A DNA stretch of 64,000 nucleotides from Cognatishimia maritima (lineage in GTDB: Bacteria > Pseudomonadota > Alphaproteobacteria > Rhodobacterales > Rhodobacteraceae). A model generated the notes under the pieces. It was given only the letters and a program-made list of their open reading frames with translations. It was not told the origin of the DNA and did not search any database. This document shows, in pieces, positions 7,856-17,433 of this stretch. The position numbers were made by a program, and so were the translations under genes. Within the stretch, counting starts at the first letter, position 1. Each line of letters opens with the position of its first letter. The stretch covers positions 64,501-128,500 of the forward strand of contig NZ_FQWM01000004.1 of the NCBI RefSeq assembly GCF_900129685.1, written 5' to 3'.

Positions 7856-10021
7856 ATGACGATGGTCTCGGCCTGTCCTGCCTGTGATGCTGTCCCTGCG
7901 GCAGAGGCTGCGGCAAGGGCGCAAGAACCACAGGCAGCGCATCTCGCGCTCAGCGTGCCAGAGATCCACTGCGGTGCCTGCATTGCAACGGTTGAGCGCG
8001 CGCTGGAGGCCCAGCCGGGTGTGAAATCAGCACGTGTGAACTTGACCCTGAAACGCGCAAGTGTGGAAGCAGGGGCAGATGTCACAGCCGATGGGTTGAT
8101 CGCAGCGCTGCAAGAGGTTGGCTATACCGCGCATGAATTGGATGCGGGCGCTCTAAGCGCCACAGCCAACGACCGCGCTGGCAGAGACCTTTTGATGCGC
8201 GTTGGGCTGGCGGGGTTCGCCACGATGAATGTCATGCTGCTGTCCGTCTCGGTCTGGTCCGGGGCCGACAGCGCAACGCGCGACCTGTTTCACTGGATTT
8301 CAGCCGCCATCGCTTTGCCCGCCATCGCCTTCACCGGCAAACCCTTTTACGTCAGCGCGTGGTCGGCACTGCGCGCGAAGCGATTGAACATGGACGTGCC
8401 CATCGTGCTTGCCATCGTGCTTGCACTGGCGACCTCGCTTTGGGAGACCATGCTCTCTGGGCATCACGCCTATTTCGATGCGGCGCTGACCTTGGTGTTT
8501 TTCCTGCTGGCAGGACGTTATCTGGATCACCGCACGCGCGCGGTCGCGCGCTCTGCTGCTGAAGAACTGGCTGCGCTTGAAGTCCCGCGCGCGATCCGAC
8601 TTGTCGAAGGTCGCGAGGAGACGGTGCCCTTCGCGGACCTATGCATTGACGATCTGATCCTCGTCAGGCCCGGCGGGCGTGTACCGGTGGATGGCGTAAT
8701 TGTGGAAGGCCAATCAGAACTCGACCGGTCATTGCTGACAGGGGAGTCTGCACCCGTTTTCGCTTCGGTGGATCTCGTGGTCAGCGCCGGAGAAGTCAAT
8801 TTGACCGGGCCATTGGTCATCCGTGCAACGGCAGTTGGGCAGGATACCAGCCTGCACCGAATGGCCGACCTTGTGGCCACCGCCGAAAGCGGGCGTAATC
8901 GCTATACGTCCTTGGCCGACAACGCCGCAAAGCTTTATGCGCCAGGTGTGCACATCCTATCGGCTTTGGCCTTCGTCGGCTGGTATCTCTACAGTTTTGA
9001 CCTGCGCACCGCGCTGAACATCGCCGCTGCGGTTCTGATCATCACCTGTCCCTGCGCTTTGGGTCTTGCTGTGCCTGCGGTGACAACCGCAGCCAGCGGA
9101 CGCCTGTTTCGCATGGGGCTGCTGGTTAAACATACCACAGCACTCGAGCGGCTCGCCGAGGTTGATACGGTTGTTTTTGACAAAACCGGCACGCTGACCA
9201 AGGGCACACCAATCGTTAAGAACTGGGCGAAGCTTTCTGACGTGAATGCTGGCATCGCCGTTGCCTTGGCGAAAGGGTCGGCGCATCCCCTTAGCCGAGC
9301 TATTATAGAAGCTGGAAAACACACCTCGGCAGCGGACCTCGCTGACATCCGAGAGGTTCCGGGGTTTGGTATGGAGGGGCGGTGGAAAGGTCAAACTGTC
9401 CGTCTGGGACGAGCGGAATGGGTTGGGGCCATGCCTTCTGACACAAGTGCGGTTTACCTAAAGGTGGGCGAGGGCGCAGCTGGCGAAATCCGTTTTCAGG
9501 ACCAACTGCGAGATGGCGCAAAAGACGCCATCACCTCACTTCAAAGCGCGGGGTTTGGTGTTCACCTTTTGTCAGGCGATGGCCGGTCGGCAGTGGCGGG
9601 CGTCGCTGACGAGTTGGGTATTTCCGATTGGCAGGCAGGCGTCCTGCCACAAGACAAAGCCGACTACATTGCCGCGCTCTCGCAAGAGGGAAAACGCGTT
9701 CTGATGGTAGGGGATGGGCTAAATGACACGGCCGCGCTGGCTGGGGCACATGTGTCGATTTCACCAGCCTCGGCACTTGATGCAGCGCGCGTTGCATCCG
9801 ATGTCGTCCTGCTGGGCGCAGACCTGTCACCCATTGCCGACGCCTTGGCGATTTCACGAAAGGCGACGCGGCGCATTCGGGAAAACTTCCGCATTGCAAC
9901 GCTCTATAATGTCATTGCCGTACCGCTGGCCGTGGCCGGACTGGCGACGCCTTTGATTGCGGCCTTGGCGATGTCGACCAGTTCGATCACCGTCAGCTTG
10001 AACGCTCTAAGATTGAGGTAG
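7856..10021 (+). CDS. ccoI: Copper-transporting P-type ATPase for cbb3 oxidase assembly
   Basis: P1B-type ATPase that exports Cu(I) needed for the CuB site of CcoN. In the 721-residue protein, an extra CPAC motif (7-10) precedes the metal-binding domain with HCGAC (38-42). Further along are TGES (actuator), CPC in the metal-path helix (ITCPCALGL), DKTGT with the phosphorylated Asp, the SAHP nucleotide-binding motif and GDGLND. Eight membrane helices are expected. ccoS follows after two bases. Confidence 0.96.
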   Translation: MTMVSACPACDAVPAAEAAARAQEPQAAHLALSVPEIHCGACIATVERALEAQPGVKSARVNLTLKRASVEAGADVTADGLIAALQEVGYTAHELDAGALSATANDRAGRDLLMRVGLAGFATMNVMLLSVSVWSGADSATRDLFHWISAAIALPAIAFTGKPFYVSAWSALRAKRLNMDVPIVLAIVLALATSLWETMLSGHHAYFDAALTLVFFLLAGRYLDHRTRAVARSAAEELAALEVPRAIRLVEGREETVPFADLCIDDLILVRPGGRVPVDGVIVEGQSELDRSLLTGESAPVFASVDLVVSAGEVNLTGPLVIRATAVGQDTSLHRMADLVATAESGRNRYTSLADNAAKLYAPGVHILSALAFVGWYLYSFDLRTALNIAAAVLIITCPCALGLAVPAVTTAASGRLFRMGLLVKHTTALERLAEVDTVVFDKTGTLTKGTPIVKNWAKLSDVNAGIAVALAKGSAHPLSRAIIEAGKHTSAADLADIREVPGFGMEGRWKGQTVRLGRAEWVGAMPSDTSAVYLKVGEGAAGEIRFQDQLRDGAKDAITSLQSAGFGVHLLSGDGRSAVAGVADELGISDWQAGVLPQDKADYIAALSQEGKRVLMVGDGLNDTAALAGAHVSISPASALDAARVASDVVLLGADLSPIADALAISRKATRRIRENFRIATLYNVIAVPLAVAGLATPLIAALAMSTSSITVSLNALRLR

Positions 10022-10023
10022 CT

Positions 10024-10182
10024 ATGACCGTACTTGGATTGCTCATACCCGTTTCCCTGATCCTCGGAGGGCTGGGTCTTTGGGGGTTTCTCTACACGCT
10101 GCGCAGCAGTCAATATGACGACCCCGATGGGGACGCGCAGCGGATACTTAGTGGGGAATACGACGACCGGCCAAAGTCCTAG
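10024..10182 (+). CDS. ccoS: cbb3 oxidase maturation protein CcoS
   Basis: A 52-residue single-span protein, the last gene of ccoGHIS, required for haem and copper insertion into the oxidase in Rhodobacter. It reads MTVLGLLIPVSLILGGLGLW at the N-terminus (membrane helix), then SSQYDDPDGDAQRIL, the family signature in which an Asp-rich turn is followed by AxRIL. It begins two bases after ccoI and converges with the carboxypeptidase gene 15 bases downstream. Short, but clear. Confidence 0.95.
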   Translation: MTVLGLLIPVSLILGGLGLWGFLYTLRSSQYDDPDGDAQRILSGEYDDRPKS

Positions 10183-10197
10183 TGGCGACGATATCGC

Positions 10198-11661
10198 TTA
10201 GCTTGGGCCGATCATAAAACAAGACACCTGCCGCGCCTGCAGACGACGACACGCCAGATCAGCAGTTTCGCGGGTCAAGCCCATGAAGTTGGCGTCAAAA
10301 CCTCGGCTTGATTTCACGACTTTGCGCAGTGATCCGTCCAGGGTGCTCATTTCGGCAAGGGCCGTTTTCAAAAGCATCTTTTCCGCCGCATAACGGCTGC
10401 CATAGCGGCCAACATTGATCCCCCAATGGCGACCGCCAGAGGTCGACAGCCGGGTCACAACCTGCGGTTCTAGATCCTCAACAATGGCAGGCGCAGCGGC
10501 CTCTGCGACAACTTCGGTTTGGGTGACGGAGGTCTGGTAAATAGATGCCGTGTTAGACCGTGCTTCTTGCAGGGCGACTTTGATGTCGTCCTCAATGGAA
10601 GGCGCAGAGGCCACAACTGTGTCGGTCGCTGTCGGCGCCGCGGACGAGGGGCGGGCAAGCGGGCGGAGGCTCTTTTTCACCGCGGTTGCAGTGCGAACGG
10701 TTTTCCCAGCCAGATCATCGCCGGACCCGGATGGGCCAATCTTTCCTGCATAGGCCGGTCTTGTCGGCTTGCGCAGCGCCACGCGGCTTGGGGCGCGTTT
10801 GAATCCAAGGTCGAGCAGTTCGGCTACCTTGGCATTTCGAGTGGCCGTCGAGCGACCGCCAAAAACCGTCGCGATGATACGTTCATTGCCGCGCTCTGCG
10901 GAGGCCACAAGGTTGAACCCTGCGGCACGTGTGTAACCGGTTTTGATGCCATCTGCACCGCGATAGTTGCTTAAGAAACGGCGATTGGTATTGGCGACTT
11001 CGCGAATACCTGCATGCGTCGATTGGCGCGAAAAGAGGTTGTAATACTGCGGATAGTCATAAAGCAGATGCCGACCCAACGTGGTCATATCGCGTGCGGT
11101 AGACAGGTGGCCGCTTTCCGTCAGCCCGTGGGCGTTTTTGAATGTCGTGTTCGTCATGCCAAGCGCTTTGGCGGTGCGGTTCATGCGGCGGGCAAAGGCA
11201 GCCTCGGAGCCTGAAATCGCCTCGCCAATCGCAGTGGCCGCATCATTGGCAGATTTCACAGCTGCCGCACGCACAAGGTAACGCAGTGCGATCCGCTGCC
11301 CGGATTTCAGCCCCAGCTTGGACGGCGGTTCCGCCGCAGCCACCTTGGAAATACGCACCTTAGTGTCCATCGACAGTTCGCCGTTTTGGACCGCCTCAAA
11401 GGCGATATAGAGCGTCATCATTTTGGTGAGTGAGGCCGGATGCAGCCGCGTATCAGCATTGCGCGAATGAAGAACCTCGCCAGAGCGAGAATCAATCACC
11501 ATCGCTGCGTAGGGCGCGGCCTTCGCGGAATGCACGCTTACAAGCGAGATAAAAACTGCTGCCAGGATTAATAGCCCAAAATGGGCCGGCCTGATTTGCC
11601 GAACCTTCACGTCTCTTGCCCTTGCTGCCTCTGCCGCTGATTTTTCAGCTGACCTTTTCAT
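10198..11661 (-). CDS. D-alanyl-D-alanine carboxypeptidase with SPOR domain
   Basis: Periplasmic low-molecular-mass penicillin-binding protein (peptidase S11) that trims pentapeptides in peptidoglycan. After a long basic N-region and a hydrophobic signal segment (about 27-48), the S11 domain carries SLTK (active Ser), SANDAA and KTGYT. A Pro/Ala-rich linker leads to a C-terminal SPOR domain (about 410-487, WGINVGRYGSRYAAEKML) that binds denuded septal peptidoglycan. 487 residues from the first ATG. No clear ribosome site precedes that ATG, and a GTG at 11610 would shorten the basic N-region, so the start is uncertain. Confidence 0.9.
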   Translation of the reverse strand: MKRSAEKSAAEAARARDVKVRQIRPAHFGLLILAAVFISLVSVHSAKAAPYAAMVIDSRSGEVLHSRNADTRLHPASLTKMMTLYIAFEAVQNGELSMDTKVRISKVAAAEPPSKLGLKSGQRIALRYLVRAAAVKSANDAATAIGEAISGSEAAFARRMNRTAKALGMTNTTFKNAHGLTESGHLSTARDMTTLGRHLLYDYPQYYNLFSRQSTHAGIREVANTNRRFLSNYRGADGIKTGYTRAAGFNLVASAERGNERIIATVFGGRSTATRNAKVAELLDLGFKRAPSRVALRKPTRPAYAGKIGPSGSGDDLAGKTVRTATAVKKSLRPLARPSSAAPTATDTVVASAPSIEDDIKVALQEARSNTASIYQTSVTQTEVVAEAAAPAIVEDLEPQVVTRLSTSGGRHWGINVGRYGSRYAAEKMLLKTALAEMSTLDGSLRKVVKSSRGFDANFMGLTRETADLACRRLQARQVSCFMIGPS

Positions 11662-12049
11662 TCAGGCTAACACAGGGTCAATTTCAAATAAACCCATGGA
11701 TTCAATAAGTTTGAAAATGTCAGGCGCTTAAGCCGCTCAACATATAGGGGGAGGGCGCAGGGGTGCTACTAAACCAGTGATTGTGGCAAGAAAGTGGCGC
11801 TGGACTCCATCCATCATTGCCAGTCACGCCCCTCTAAGAACCCGCCTGCTGCGCGAAAAGGCGTCGCAAACAACAGGGCCCGCGTTGTGATGTTCTTAAT
11901 AAAACAGGTAACATAACAAGCTCGTGCCTTTGGCGCCATAAAGGCGGACAGTTGGCATCGGGCGCAGATCGTCAGGGGAATGGGTCTTTTCTCTGGCGCG
12001 AGACTGGCTATATAGTTCGCTGACACGGAGCACTGGGAAGACATTCACA
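11662..12049. other. Intergenic region between carboxypeptidase gene and clpS
   Basis: This 388-base divergent gap holds no gene I can support. A TATATAG stretch near 12009-12015 resembles a -10 element for clpS. A 76-codon minus-strand open frame (11814-12044) looks like chance coding. Parts are richer in A+T than the flanks (11684-11715 and 11885-11920). Confidence 0.5.
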
Positions 12050-12388
12050 ATGGCAGCGCAGCCATTTTACATGACCTCAGACAAGGACGATGACGGAGAT
12101 GTCGGCATCGCCGTCAAAACGCGTGCCCGCACCAAACGTCCGCCGCTTTATAAAGTGCTGCTTTTGAACGACGATTACACGCCGATGGAATTCGTCGTCC
12201 TGATCCTAGAGCGCTTTTTCGGTCTGACCCATGCGCAGGCGTTTGAGATCATGCTGACCGTGCATAAGAAGGGGGTCGCCGTGGTCGGCGTCTTTAGTCA
12301 CGAGATTGCAGAGACCAAGGTCACCCAAGTGATGGATTTCGCACGCCGTCACCAGCATCCGTTGCAATGCACCATGGAAAAGGAATGA
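12050..12388 (+). CDS. clpS: ATP-dependent Clp protease adaptor ClpS
   Basis: Adaptor that hands N-degron substrates to ClpAP. The 112-residue protein has a short flexible N-terminal extension and the conserved core: [13 protein letters not shown] (substrate-pocket Asn-Asp), [22 protein letters not shown], and the terminal HPLQCTMEK, all standard ClpS features. Start could be ATG 12050 or the in-frame ATG at 12071; both only affect the flexible tail. clpA is not in the window. An rRNA methyltransferase gene follows after 31 bases. Confidence 0.94.
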   Translation: MAAQPFYMTSDKDDDGDVGIAVKTRARTKRPPLYKVLLLNDDYTPMEFVVLILERFFGLTHAQAFEIMLTVHKKGVAVVGVFSHEIAETKVTQVMDFARRHQHPLQCTMEKE

Positions 12389-12419
12389 TCCCGGCTGTTG
12401 CTGCGGATCGGAGGTGAGC

Positions 12420-13403
12420 ATGTCGTCCAGCCGTCTGTCTTTGGCCGTTGAAAGCGGCCAGCTTGAACTGCCGTCCGAAGGTTTGATCGCTGTGTTTTCA
12501 CCGTCTTCCGTCGTGGACCTTTCGGTTCTGCCGCGCGAGCGGGTGCAGATCATTACTGGATCAAAGCCTGAATATGACGCGTTTCGCCAAGCGGGCTATG
12601 AAGTGTCCGTGAAAGCGAGCGAAGCCTATGCCGCGGCCATCGTGTGCCTGCCACGCGCGAAGATCGAAGCACGATCGCTTATCGCGCAGGCCGTTGCAGC
12701 AAGCGACTTGGTTTTGGTCGACGGGCAAAAAACCGACGGCGTTGCCTCAATCATGAAGGACTGCCGCAAGCGCGCCTCTGTTGAGGGCGCGATTTCCAAA
12801 GCCCATGGCAAGCTGTTTTGGTTCTCTTGCGGTGACTTCACAGATTGGAATGTTGCGGCGCACTCCGAGATTGACGGTGGGTTCATCACCAGCCCCGGCG
12901 TATTTTCCGCTGATGGAGTTGACCCGGCTTCTGCGGCCCTTGTCGCCGCCCTGCCGGCAAAGCTGGGCCGTCAGGTTGCCGATTTGGGGGCCGGCTGGGG
13001 GTATCTGTCTCAGTCCATCTTAAAGCGCACTGATGTCGAAACGCTTTACCTGGTCGAGGCGAACCACGCAGCGCTTGAATGTGCGCGTGTTAATGTCACC
13101 GACGACCGCGCGGATTTTCACTGGGCGGATGCCACAACATGGGAGCCGCGCGCAAAGATGAATGCGGTGGTGATGAACCCCCCGTTCCACACGGGCCGGG
13201 CTGCGGACCCCTCGCTTGGTCGGGCGTTTATCCTTGCGGCTGCACGCATGTTGGCACCAAACGGGCAGCTTTGGATGGTGGCCAATCGCCACTTGCCCTA
13301 TGAGGCGGCTCTGAACGAACTGTTTGCCAAGGTGACAGAGGTCACCGGCGACAATCGGTTCAAAATTTTCTGTGCAGAACGACCAACTCGCACCGGGCGC
13401 TGA
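12420..13403 (+). CDS. RsmC/RlmG-type rRNA guanine-N2 methyltransferase
   Basis: SAM-dependent methyltransferase of 327 residues with the two-domain layout of RsmC (16S G1207) and RlmG: a degenerate N-terminal methyltransferase-like half and a catalytic C-terminal half. The latter has the SAM-binding loop VADLGAGWGYLSQ and the catalytic NPPFHTG motif. ATG 12420 is preceded by GGAGGTGA; an overlapping GTG at 12414 would sit inside that site. Which rRNA base is modified cannot be told from sequence alone. Confidence 0.87.
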   Translation: MSSSRLSLAVESGQLELPSEGLIAVFSPSSVVDLSVLPRERVQIITGSKPEYDAFRQAGYEVSVKASEAYAAAIVCLPRAKIEARSLIAQAVAASDLVLVDGQKTDGVASIMKDCRKRASVEGAISKAHGKLFWFSCGDFTDWNVAAHSEIDGGFITSPGVFSADGVDPASAALVAALPAKLGRQVADLGAGWGYLSQSILKRTDVETLYLVEANHAALECARVNVTDDRADFHWADATTWEPRAKMNAVVMNPPFHTGRAADPSLGRAFILAAARMLAPNGQLWMVANRHLPYEAALNELFAKVTEVTGDNRFKIFCAERPTRTGR

Positions 13404-13470
13404 TTGCGCGTAACCTTGGCTGGAATCACCGGGGCTGGAATCAATGGGGCCGGAATAACAGGGAACTGTC

Positions 13471-14274
13471 ATGTCATTTTCTATCGCAGGTAAAACCGCA
13501 ATCGTGACCGGGGCGGCGAACGGGATCGGCCTTGCCATCTCGCGCAGCTTTGCTGAGCAGGGCGCGAAGGTGATGATGGTCGATATGGACGACAAACAGC
13601 TCGCGAAAGAAGTGGGCGATCTGCCAGAGGATAGCGAGGTCGAGTATTTCTCGGGCGACCTGCGTGAACGGCTGACCATCGCGAACCTGCTGTCGGCGAC
13701 AATTGATAGTTTTGACCGCGTCGACATCCTTGTGAATGCCAGCCGTCAGGTGATGCGCACCGATCCTTTGGATATTGATGACGACAGCATTTCCATCATG
13801 CTCAACCAAAACTTGCTGACCTCTCTGCGCCTTAGTCAGGCAGTGGCCAAGCGCATGATCAAACAGGCGACCGAGGATGCGGTCGAGGGTATGGCGGGGT
13901 CAATTGTGAACCTGTCATCGATTTCGGCTTGCCGCACGAACCCGGATCTGATGGGATACTCCATCGCAACAGCGGCCTTGGACCAGATGACACGCGGCCT
14001 CGCAACGGCTCTGGCACCGCACCGCATTCGCGTGAACGCGGTATCTTTCGGGTCAGTGATGAGTGCAAGTCTCAAGAATATCCTGAAAGAGTTCCCGGAT
14101 TTTCGCACGGACATTGAAACCCACACGCCCTTGGGCCGGATTGCACCTCCAACGGAATTGGCAGACACCGTGCGCTATCTTGCGTCGGACGCCTCGGCCT
14201 TTATGACCGGTCAGGTCATCACCATCGACGGCGGGCGGACATTGCTCGACCCTGTCAGGTCACCAGCCCACTAA
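13471..14274 (+). CDS. Short-chain dehydrogenase/reductase family protein, active-site Lys replaced
   Basis: 267-residue Rossmann-fold protein. The cofactor loop TGAANGIG, the acidic residue after beta-2 (VDMDD, suggesting NAD rather than NADP) and the C-terminal PPTELADTVRYLASD...TGQVITIDGG block place it in the classical SDR family. Ser150 and Tyr163 are present, but the YxxxK motif reads YSIAT, so Thr167 stands where the catalytic Lys should be; the usual NNAG is VNAS. The codon is ACA, so this is a true substitution in this sequence. It may be non-enzymatic or use another mechanism. It lies 10 bases upstream of hemF and is probably co-transcribed with it. Substrate unknown. Confidence 0.85.
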   Translation: MSFSIAGKTAIVTGAANGIGLAISRSFAEQGAKVMMVDMDDKQLAKEVGDLPEDSEVEYFSGDLRERLTIANLLSATIDSFDRVDILVNASRQVMRTDPLDIDDDSISIMLNQNLLTSLRLSQAVAKRMIKQATEDAVEGMAGSIVNLSSISACRTNPDLMGYSIATAALDQMTRGLATALAPHRIRVNAVSFGSVMSASLKNILKEFPDFRTDIETHTPLGRIAPPTELADTVRYLASDASAFMTGQVITIDGGRTLLDPVRSPAH

Positions 14275-14284
14275 GGATCAACAG

Positions 14285-15178
14285 ATGACGACCGAAATGG
14301 ACCAAGAAAAGGCCACCGCCAGCGCGTGGTTTCGAGAGCTACGCGATACAATCGTTGCGGCCTTTGAGAACCTTGAGGCCCGCCATAACGAAGGGCCCTT
14401 TGCCGACCAACCCGCTGGAACCTTTGACGTCACCGAAACGCGCCGCGCCTCTGAGGATGGATCGGACGCGGGCGGTGGGCTGATGTCGGTCATGCGTGGC
14501 GGGCGCGTGTTTGAAAAAGTCGGGGTGAATGTTTCTACCGTCTTCGGCACCTTGGGAGAGCGGGCGCAGAGTGCCATGGCCGCGCGCAAGGGGCTGCCCG
14601 GCATGAAGGACGACCCGCGATTTTGGGCGTCGGGTATTTCGCTGGTGGCCCATATGCAAAACCCGCATTGCCCTGCGGTTCACATGAACACGCGCATGTT
14701 CTGGACCCCACATGGTTGGTGGTTCGGGGGCGGGTCAGATTTGAACCCATGCCTTGAATACGACGAAGACACCCAACATTTCCACGCGGTCCAGAAACAA
14801 CATTGCGACCGTCATGGCACGGAACATTATCCTCGTCTCAAGGCATGGGCTGACGAATATTTCTACATCCCCCATCGCGGTCGCGCGCGGGGTGTGGGTG
14901 GCATCTTTCTGGATGACCACAACACTGGCGATTGGCAGGCTGATTTCGGCTTTGTGCAAGACATCGGCAAAGCTTTCCTACCCGCATTTGTTCCGTTGGT
15001 TGAAAAGCGCCGTAGTATGGCGTTCGGCGACGCAGAAAAGGATGCCCAATTGGTGCACCGTGGGCTCTATGCCGAATACAATCTTGTCTATGACCGAGGC
15101 ACCAAATTTGGGCTTGAGACCGGGCATGACGCTAATGCGGTTCTGATGAGCCTGCCACCGATGGCGAAATGGGTTTAG
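14285..15178 (+). CDS. hemF: Aerobic coproporphyrinogen III oxidase
   Basis: Oxygen-dependent enzyme that decarboxylates two propionates of coproporphyrinogen III. The 297-residue protein carries the family blocks GVNVSTVFG, NPHCPAVHMNTRMFW, WWFGGGSDLNP, FYIPHRGRARGVGGIF and the C-terminal YNLVYDRGTKFGLETG. It complements hemN at the window start, which does the same step without oxygen. It converges with hemC (12 bases between stops). Confidence 0.96.
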   Translation: MTTEMDQEKATASAWFRELRDTIVAAFENLEARHNEGPFADQPAGTFDVTETRRASEDGSDAGGGLMSVMRGGRVFEKVGVNVSTVFGTLGERAQSAMAARKGLPGMKDDPRFWASGISLVAHMQNPHCPAVHMNTRMFWTPHGWWFGGGSDLNPCLEYDEDTQHFHAVQKQHCDRHGTEHYPRLKAWADEYFYIPHRGRARGVGGIFLDDHNTGDWQADFGFVQDIGKAFLPAFVPLVEKRRSMAFGDAEKDAQLVHRGLYAEYNLVYDRGTKFGLETGHDANAVLMSLPPMAKWV

Positions 15179-15190
15179 AGCCGGGGCGCT

Positions 15191-16147
15191 TTAGCGAAAA
15201 TCAAAAAAACCGTCGCCAGCCTCGGCCAAGAGCGTTTCGCCCAGGCTGCGGCCCAGCGTTTCCGCCTCTGACACATCTGCTTCGCCTTCGGTTCGCAAAC
15301 ACTGCGACCCGTCCGGGCGGAGGATTTCTCCGCGCAGTTTAATGCGACCCGCGTCAATCGTCGCCAAAGCCGCGATAGGCGTTTCGCAAGACCCGTCTAG
15401 CGCGCGCAGGAACGCGCGTTCGCAGATCACGCGGTGACCTGAGTCCGCATGGTGGATCGCCGCAAGCATAGCTTTAGAACGCGCGTCGTCTGCCCGGCAT
15501 TCGATGCCAATCGTGCCCTGAGCGACCGCAGGCAGCATTTCATCAATCTCAATCGCGCTGGTGGCCTTGTCGACCATGCCCAACCGGGTCAGTCCCGCCA
15601 TGGCCAGAAAAGAACAATCCGCAACGCCATCTGCCAGCTTTTGCAACCTTGTCTGCACGTTGCCACGAAACTCAACCACCTTCAGGTCCGGGCGAATTTG
15701 CATCAACTGTGCGCGGCGGCGCAGGGACGACGTGCCAACGGTCGCACCAGAAGGCAGATCAGCAATAGACGCGTATTTTGTCGAAATGAACGCGTCACGC
15801 ACGTCTTCGCGTGGCAGGAATGTCTCAAGCACCAGCCCTTCGGGCTGTTCGGTTGGCATGTCTTTGGTCGAATGCACAGCGATGTCGATATCCCCGCGCA
15901 GCGTTGCCTCTTCGATTTCTTTGGTAAAGAGACCTTTGTTCCCGATCTCTTTCAAAGGTCGGTCCGCCGCGATCATCTGCCGGTCATCGCCGGTGGTTTT
16001 GATCACCTCGATATGAAAGGCTGCCTCTGCCAAATCAAAGGCCTTTGCCAACCGATCACGGGTTTCATAGGCCTGCGCCAGCGCCAGCGGAGAGCCGCGG
16101 GTGCCAATCTTCAAAGGTGCGTCGGGGGTCGGCAGAGTGAGTGTCAT
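15191..16147 (-). CDS. hemC: Hydroxymethylbilane synthase (porphobilinogen deaminase)
   Basis: Joins four porphobilinogen units into hydroxymethylbilane. The 318-residue protein has KIGTRGSPLALAQA near the N-terminus, the KTTGD and HSTKDMPTE catalytic blocks, GTSSLRRRAQL, and DGSCETPIAAL with the Cys that holds the dipyrromethane cofactor. ATG 16147 was chosen; the open frame extends 12 codons to a TTG without support. It diverges from hemE with a 119-base gap, so the two genes may share a control region. Confidence 0.96.
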   Translation of the reverse strand: MTLTLPTPDAPLKIGTRGSPLALAQAYETRDRLAKAFDLAEAAFHIEVIKTTGDDRQMIAADRPLKEIGNKGLFTKEIEEATLRGDIDIAVHSTKDMPTEQPEGLVLETFLPREDVRDAFISTKYASIADLPSGATVGTSSLRRRAQLMQIRPDLKVVEFRGNVQTRLQKLADGVADCSFLAMAGLTRLGMVDKATSAIEIDEMLPAVAQGTIGIECRADDARSKAMLAAIHHADSGHRVICERAFLRALDGSCETPIAALATIDAGRIKLRGEILRPDGSQCLRTEGEADVSEAETLGRSLGETLLAEAGDGFFDFR

Positions 16148-16266
16148 AGGCTGAGGTCTAGCCGCGCCAGATTGTCCTGACAAGCAGAATGGAGGGCTGC
16201 AAGCCTTGACATCTTGCCGCGCGCACGTGACCTAGCAAGGACAATTTTTGATCAATGAGGTGGATC

Positions 16267-17301
16267 ATGGCAGAGCAAAAAACCATCCTGCGCGCGCTTG
16301 CAGGCGAGCGACTGCCGACACCTCCGATCTGGATGATGCGTCAGGCAGGGCGCTATCTGCCCGAATATCGCGCAACCCGCGCGCAGGCCGGAGATTTCCT
16401 GTCGCTTTGCTACAATTCTGAACTCGCGGCAGAGGTCACCCTGCAGCCGATCCGCCGCTATGGGTTTGACGCATCGATCCTATTTTCCGACATCCTGCTG
16501 TTGCCGCAGGCGCTGGGCGCTGATCTTTGGTTCGTCACTGGCGAAGGGCCACGTTTGTCGACCATCCAGTCACAGGCTGACTTTGATGCATTGAAAACGG
16601 CGGACGCTGTTCATGACACGCTCTCGCCGATCTACGAAACCGTGCGCATCTTGCGTCGCGAACTTCCACGCGAAACAACTTTGATTGGCTTTGCTGGCGC
16701 ACCATGGACGGTGGCCACATATATGATCGCTGGCCGCGGCACGCCGGATCAGGGGCCTGCGCATGCGCTGAAGGACCAGAACCCGGAATTGTTCCAGCAG
16801 GTGATCGACCTGCTGATCGAGGGCACCGTGACCTATCTGTCTGAGCAGATCAAAGCCGGGGCTGAGATCGTTAAGCTTTTCGACAGTTGGGCAGGGTCGC
16901 TGAAAGGCGAAGATTTTGATCGCTATGCGCTAGAGCCTGCAAAACGGATCATCTCTGCGCTGAAGGCAATGCACCCCGACACGCCTATTATTGCCTTCCC
17001 GCGCGGCGCAGGAGAGCGCTACGTTGGCTTCGCCAAGGCAACCGGCGCGGATTGTGTCGCCTTTGATGATGGTGTCACCGCTGAATGGATGGCGCAACAC
17101 GTGCAACCTGACGGCTGTGTGCAGGGGAACCTGAAATCCTCGCATATGGTCACGGGCGGCGCCGCTTTGGTGTCAGAAACGCGGCGCATCGTCCAAGCAC
17201 TTCGCAATGGTCCGCATATCTTCAACTTGGGGCATGGAATCACACCAGACGCTGATCCCGAGAACGTACAGCTTATGATCGATACCGTACGGTCTTGCTG
17301 A
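16267..17301 (+). CDS. hemE: Uroporphyrinogen decarboxylase
   Basis: Converts uroporphyrinogen III to coproporphyrinogen III, the substrate of HemF and HemN. The 344-residue protein has [14 protein letters not shown] (substrate-binding Arg), [26 protein letters not shown] and the C-terminal [19 protein letters not shown] 16267 follows GAGGTGG at proper spacing, so it is preferred over the ATG at 16255 in the same frame. In many alphaproteobacteria hemE lies beside the replication origin; here it is next to hemC and a tRNA gene instead. Confidence 0.96.
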   Translation: MAEQKTILRALAGERLPTPPIWMMRQAGRYLPEYRATRAQAGDFLSLCYNSELAAEVTLQPIRRYGFDASILFSDILLLPQALGADLWFVTGEGPRLSTIQSQADFDALKTADAVHDTLSPIYETVRILRRELPRETTLIGFAGAPWTVATYMIAGRGTPDQGPAHALKDQNPELFQQVIDLLIEGTVTYLSEQIKAGAEIVKLFDSWAGSLKGEDFDRYALEPAKRIISALKAMHPDTPIIAFPRGAGERYVGFAKATGADCVAFDDGVTAEWMAQHVQPDGCVQGNLKSSHMVTGGAALVSETRRIVQALRNGPHIFNLGHGITPDADPENVQLMIDTVRSC

Positions 17302-17341
17302 TTCAGAGCATCGGAAATCCGACACGACGACACGCCTGAGA

Positions 17342-17360
17342 GCACGCCAAGAGGGCGTGT
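17342..17360 (+). terminator. Weak hairpin after hemE
   Basis: A 7-pair stem (GCACGCC / GGCGTGT, one G-T pair) with loop AAGAG lies 40 bases after the hemE stop and is followed by only TT. It may end hemE transcription, but the T run is too short to be sure. Confidence 0.35.
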
Positions 17361-17433
17361 TTGATGGCGATTCAAAGCCGAAAACACCAGCAATAACGGC
17401 AAGCCGATGCATGTCTTTAGGGAAGAAGAAAAG

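Noticed and set aside
11814-12044. 76-codon minus-strand frame before clpS
   Set aside because: No family resemblance, no clear ribosome site, and it would cover the clpS promoter.
16148-16266. FNR site between hemC and hemE
   Set aside because: TTGATCAAT near 16248 holds one half-site but the second half does not fit TTGAT-N4-ATCAA.
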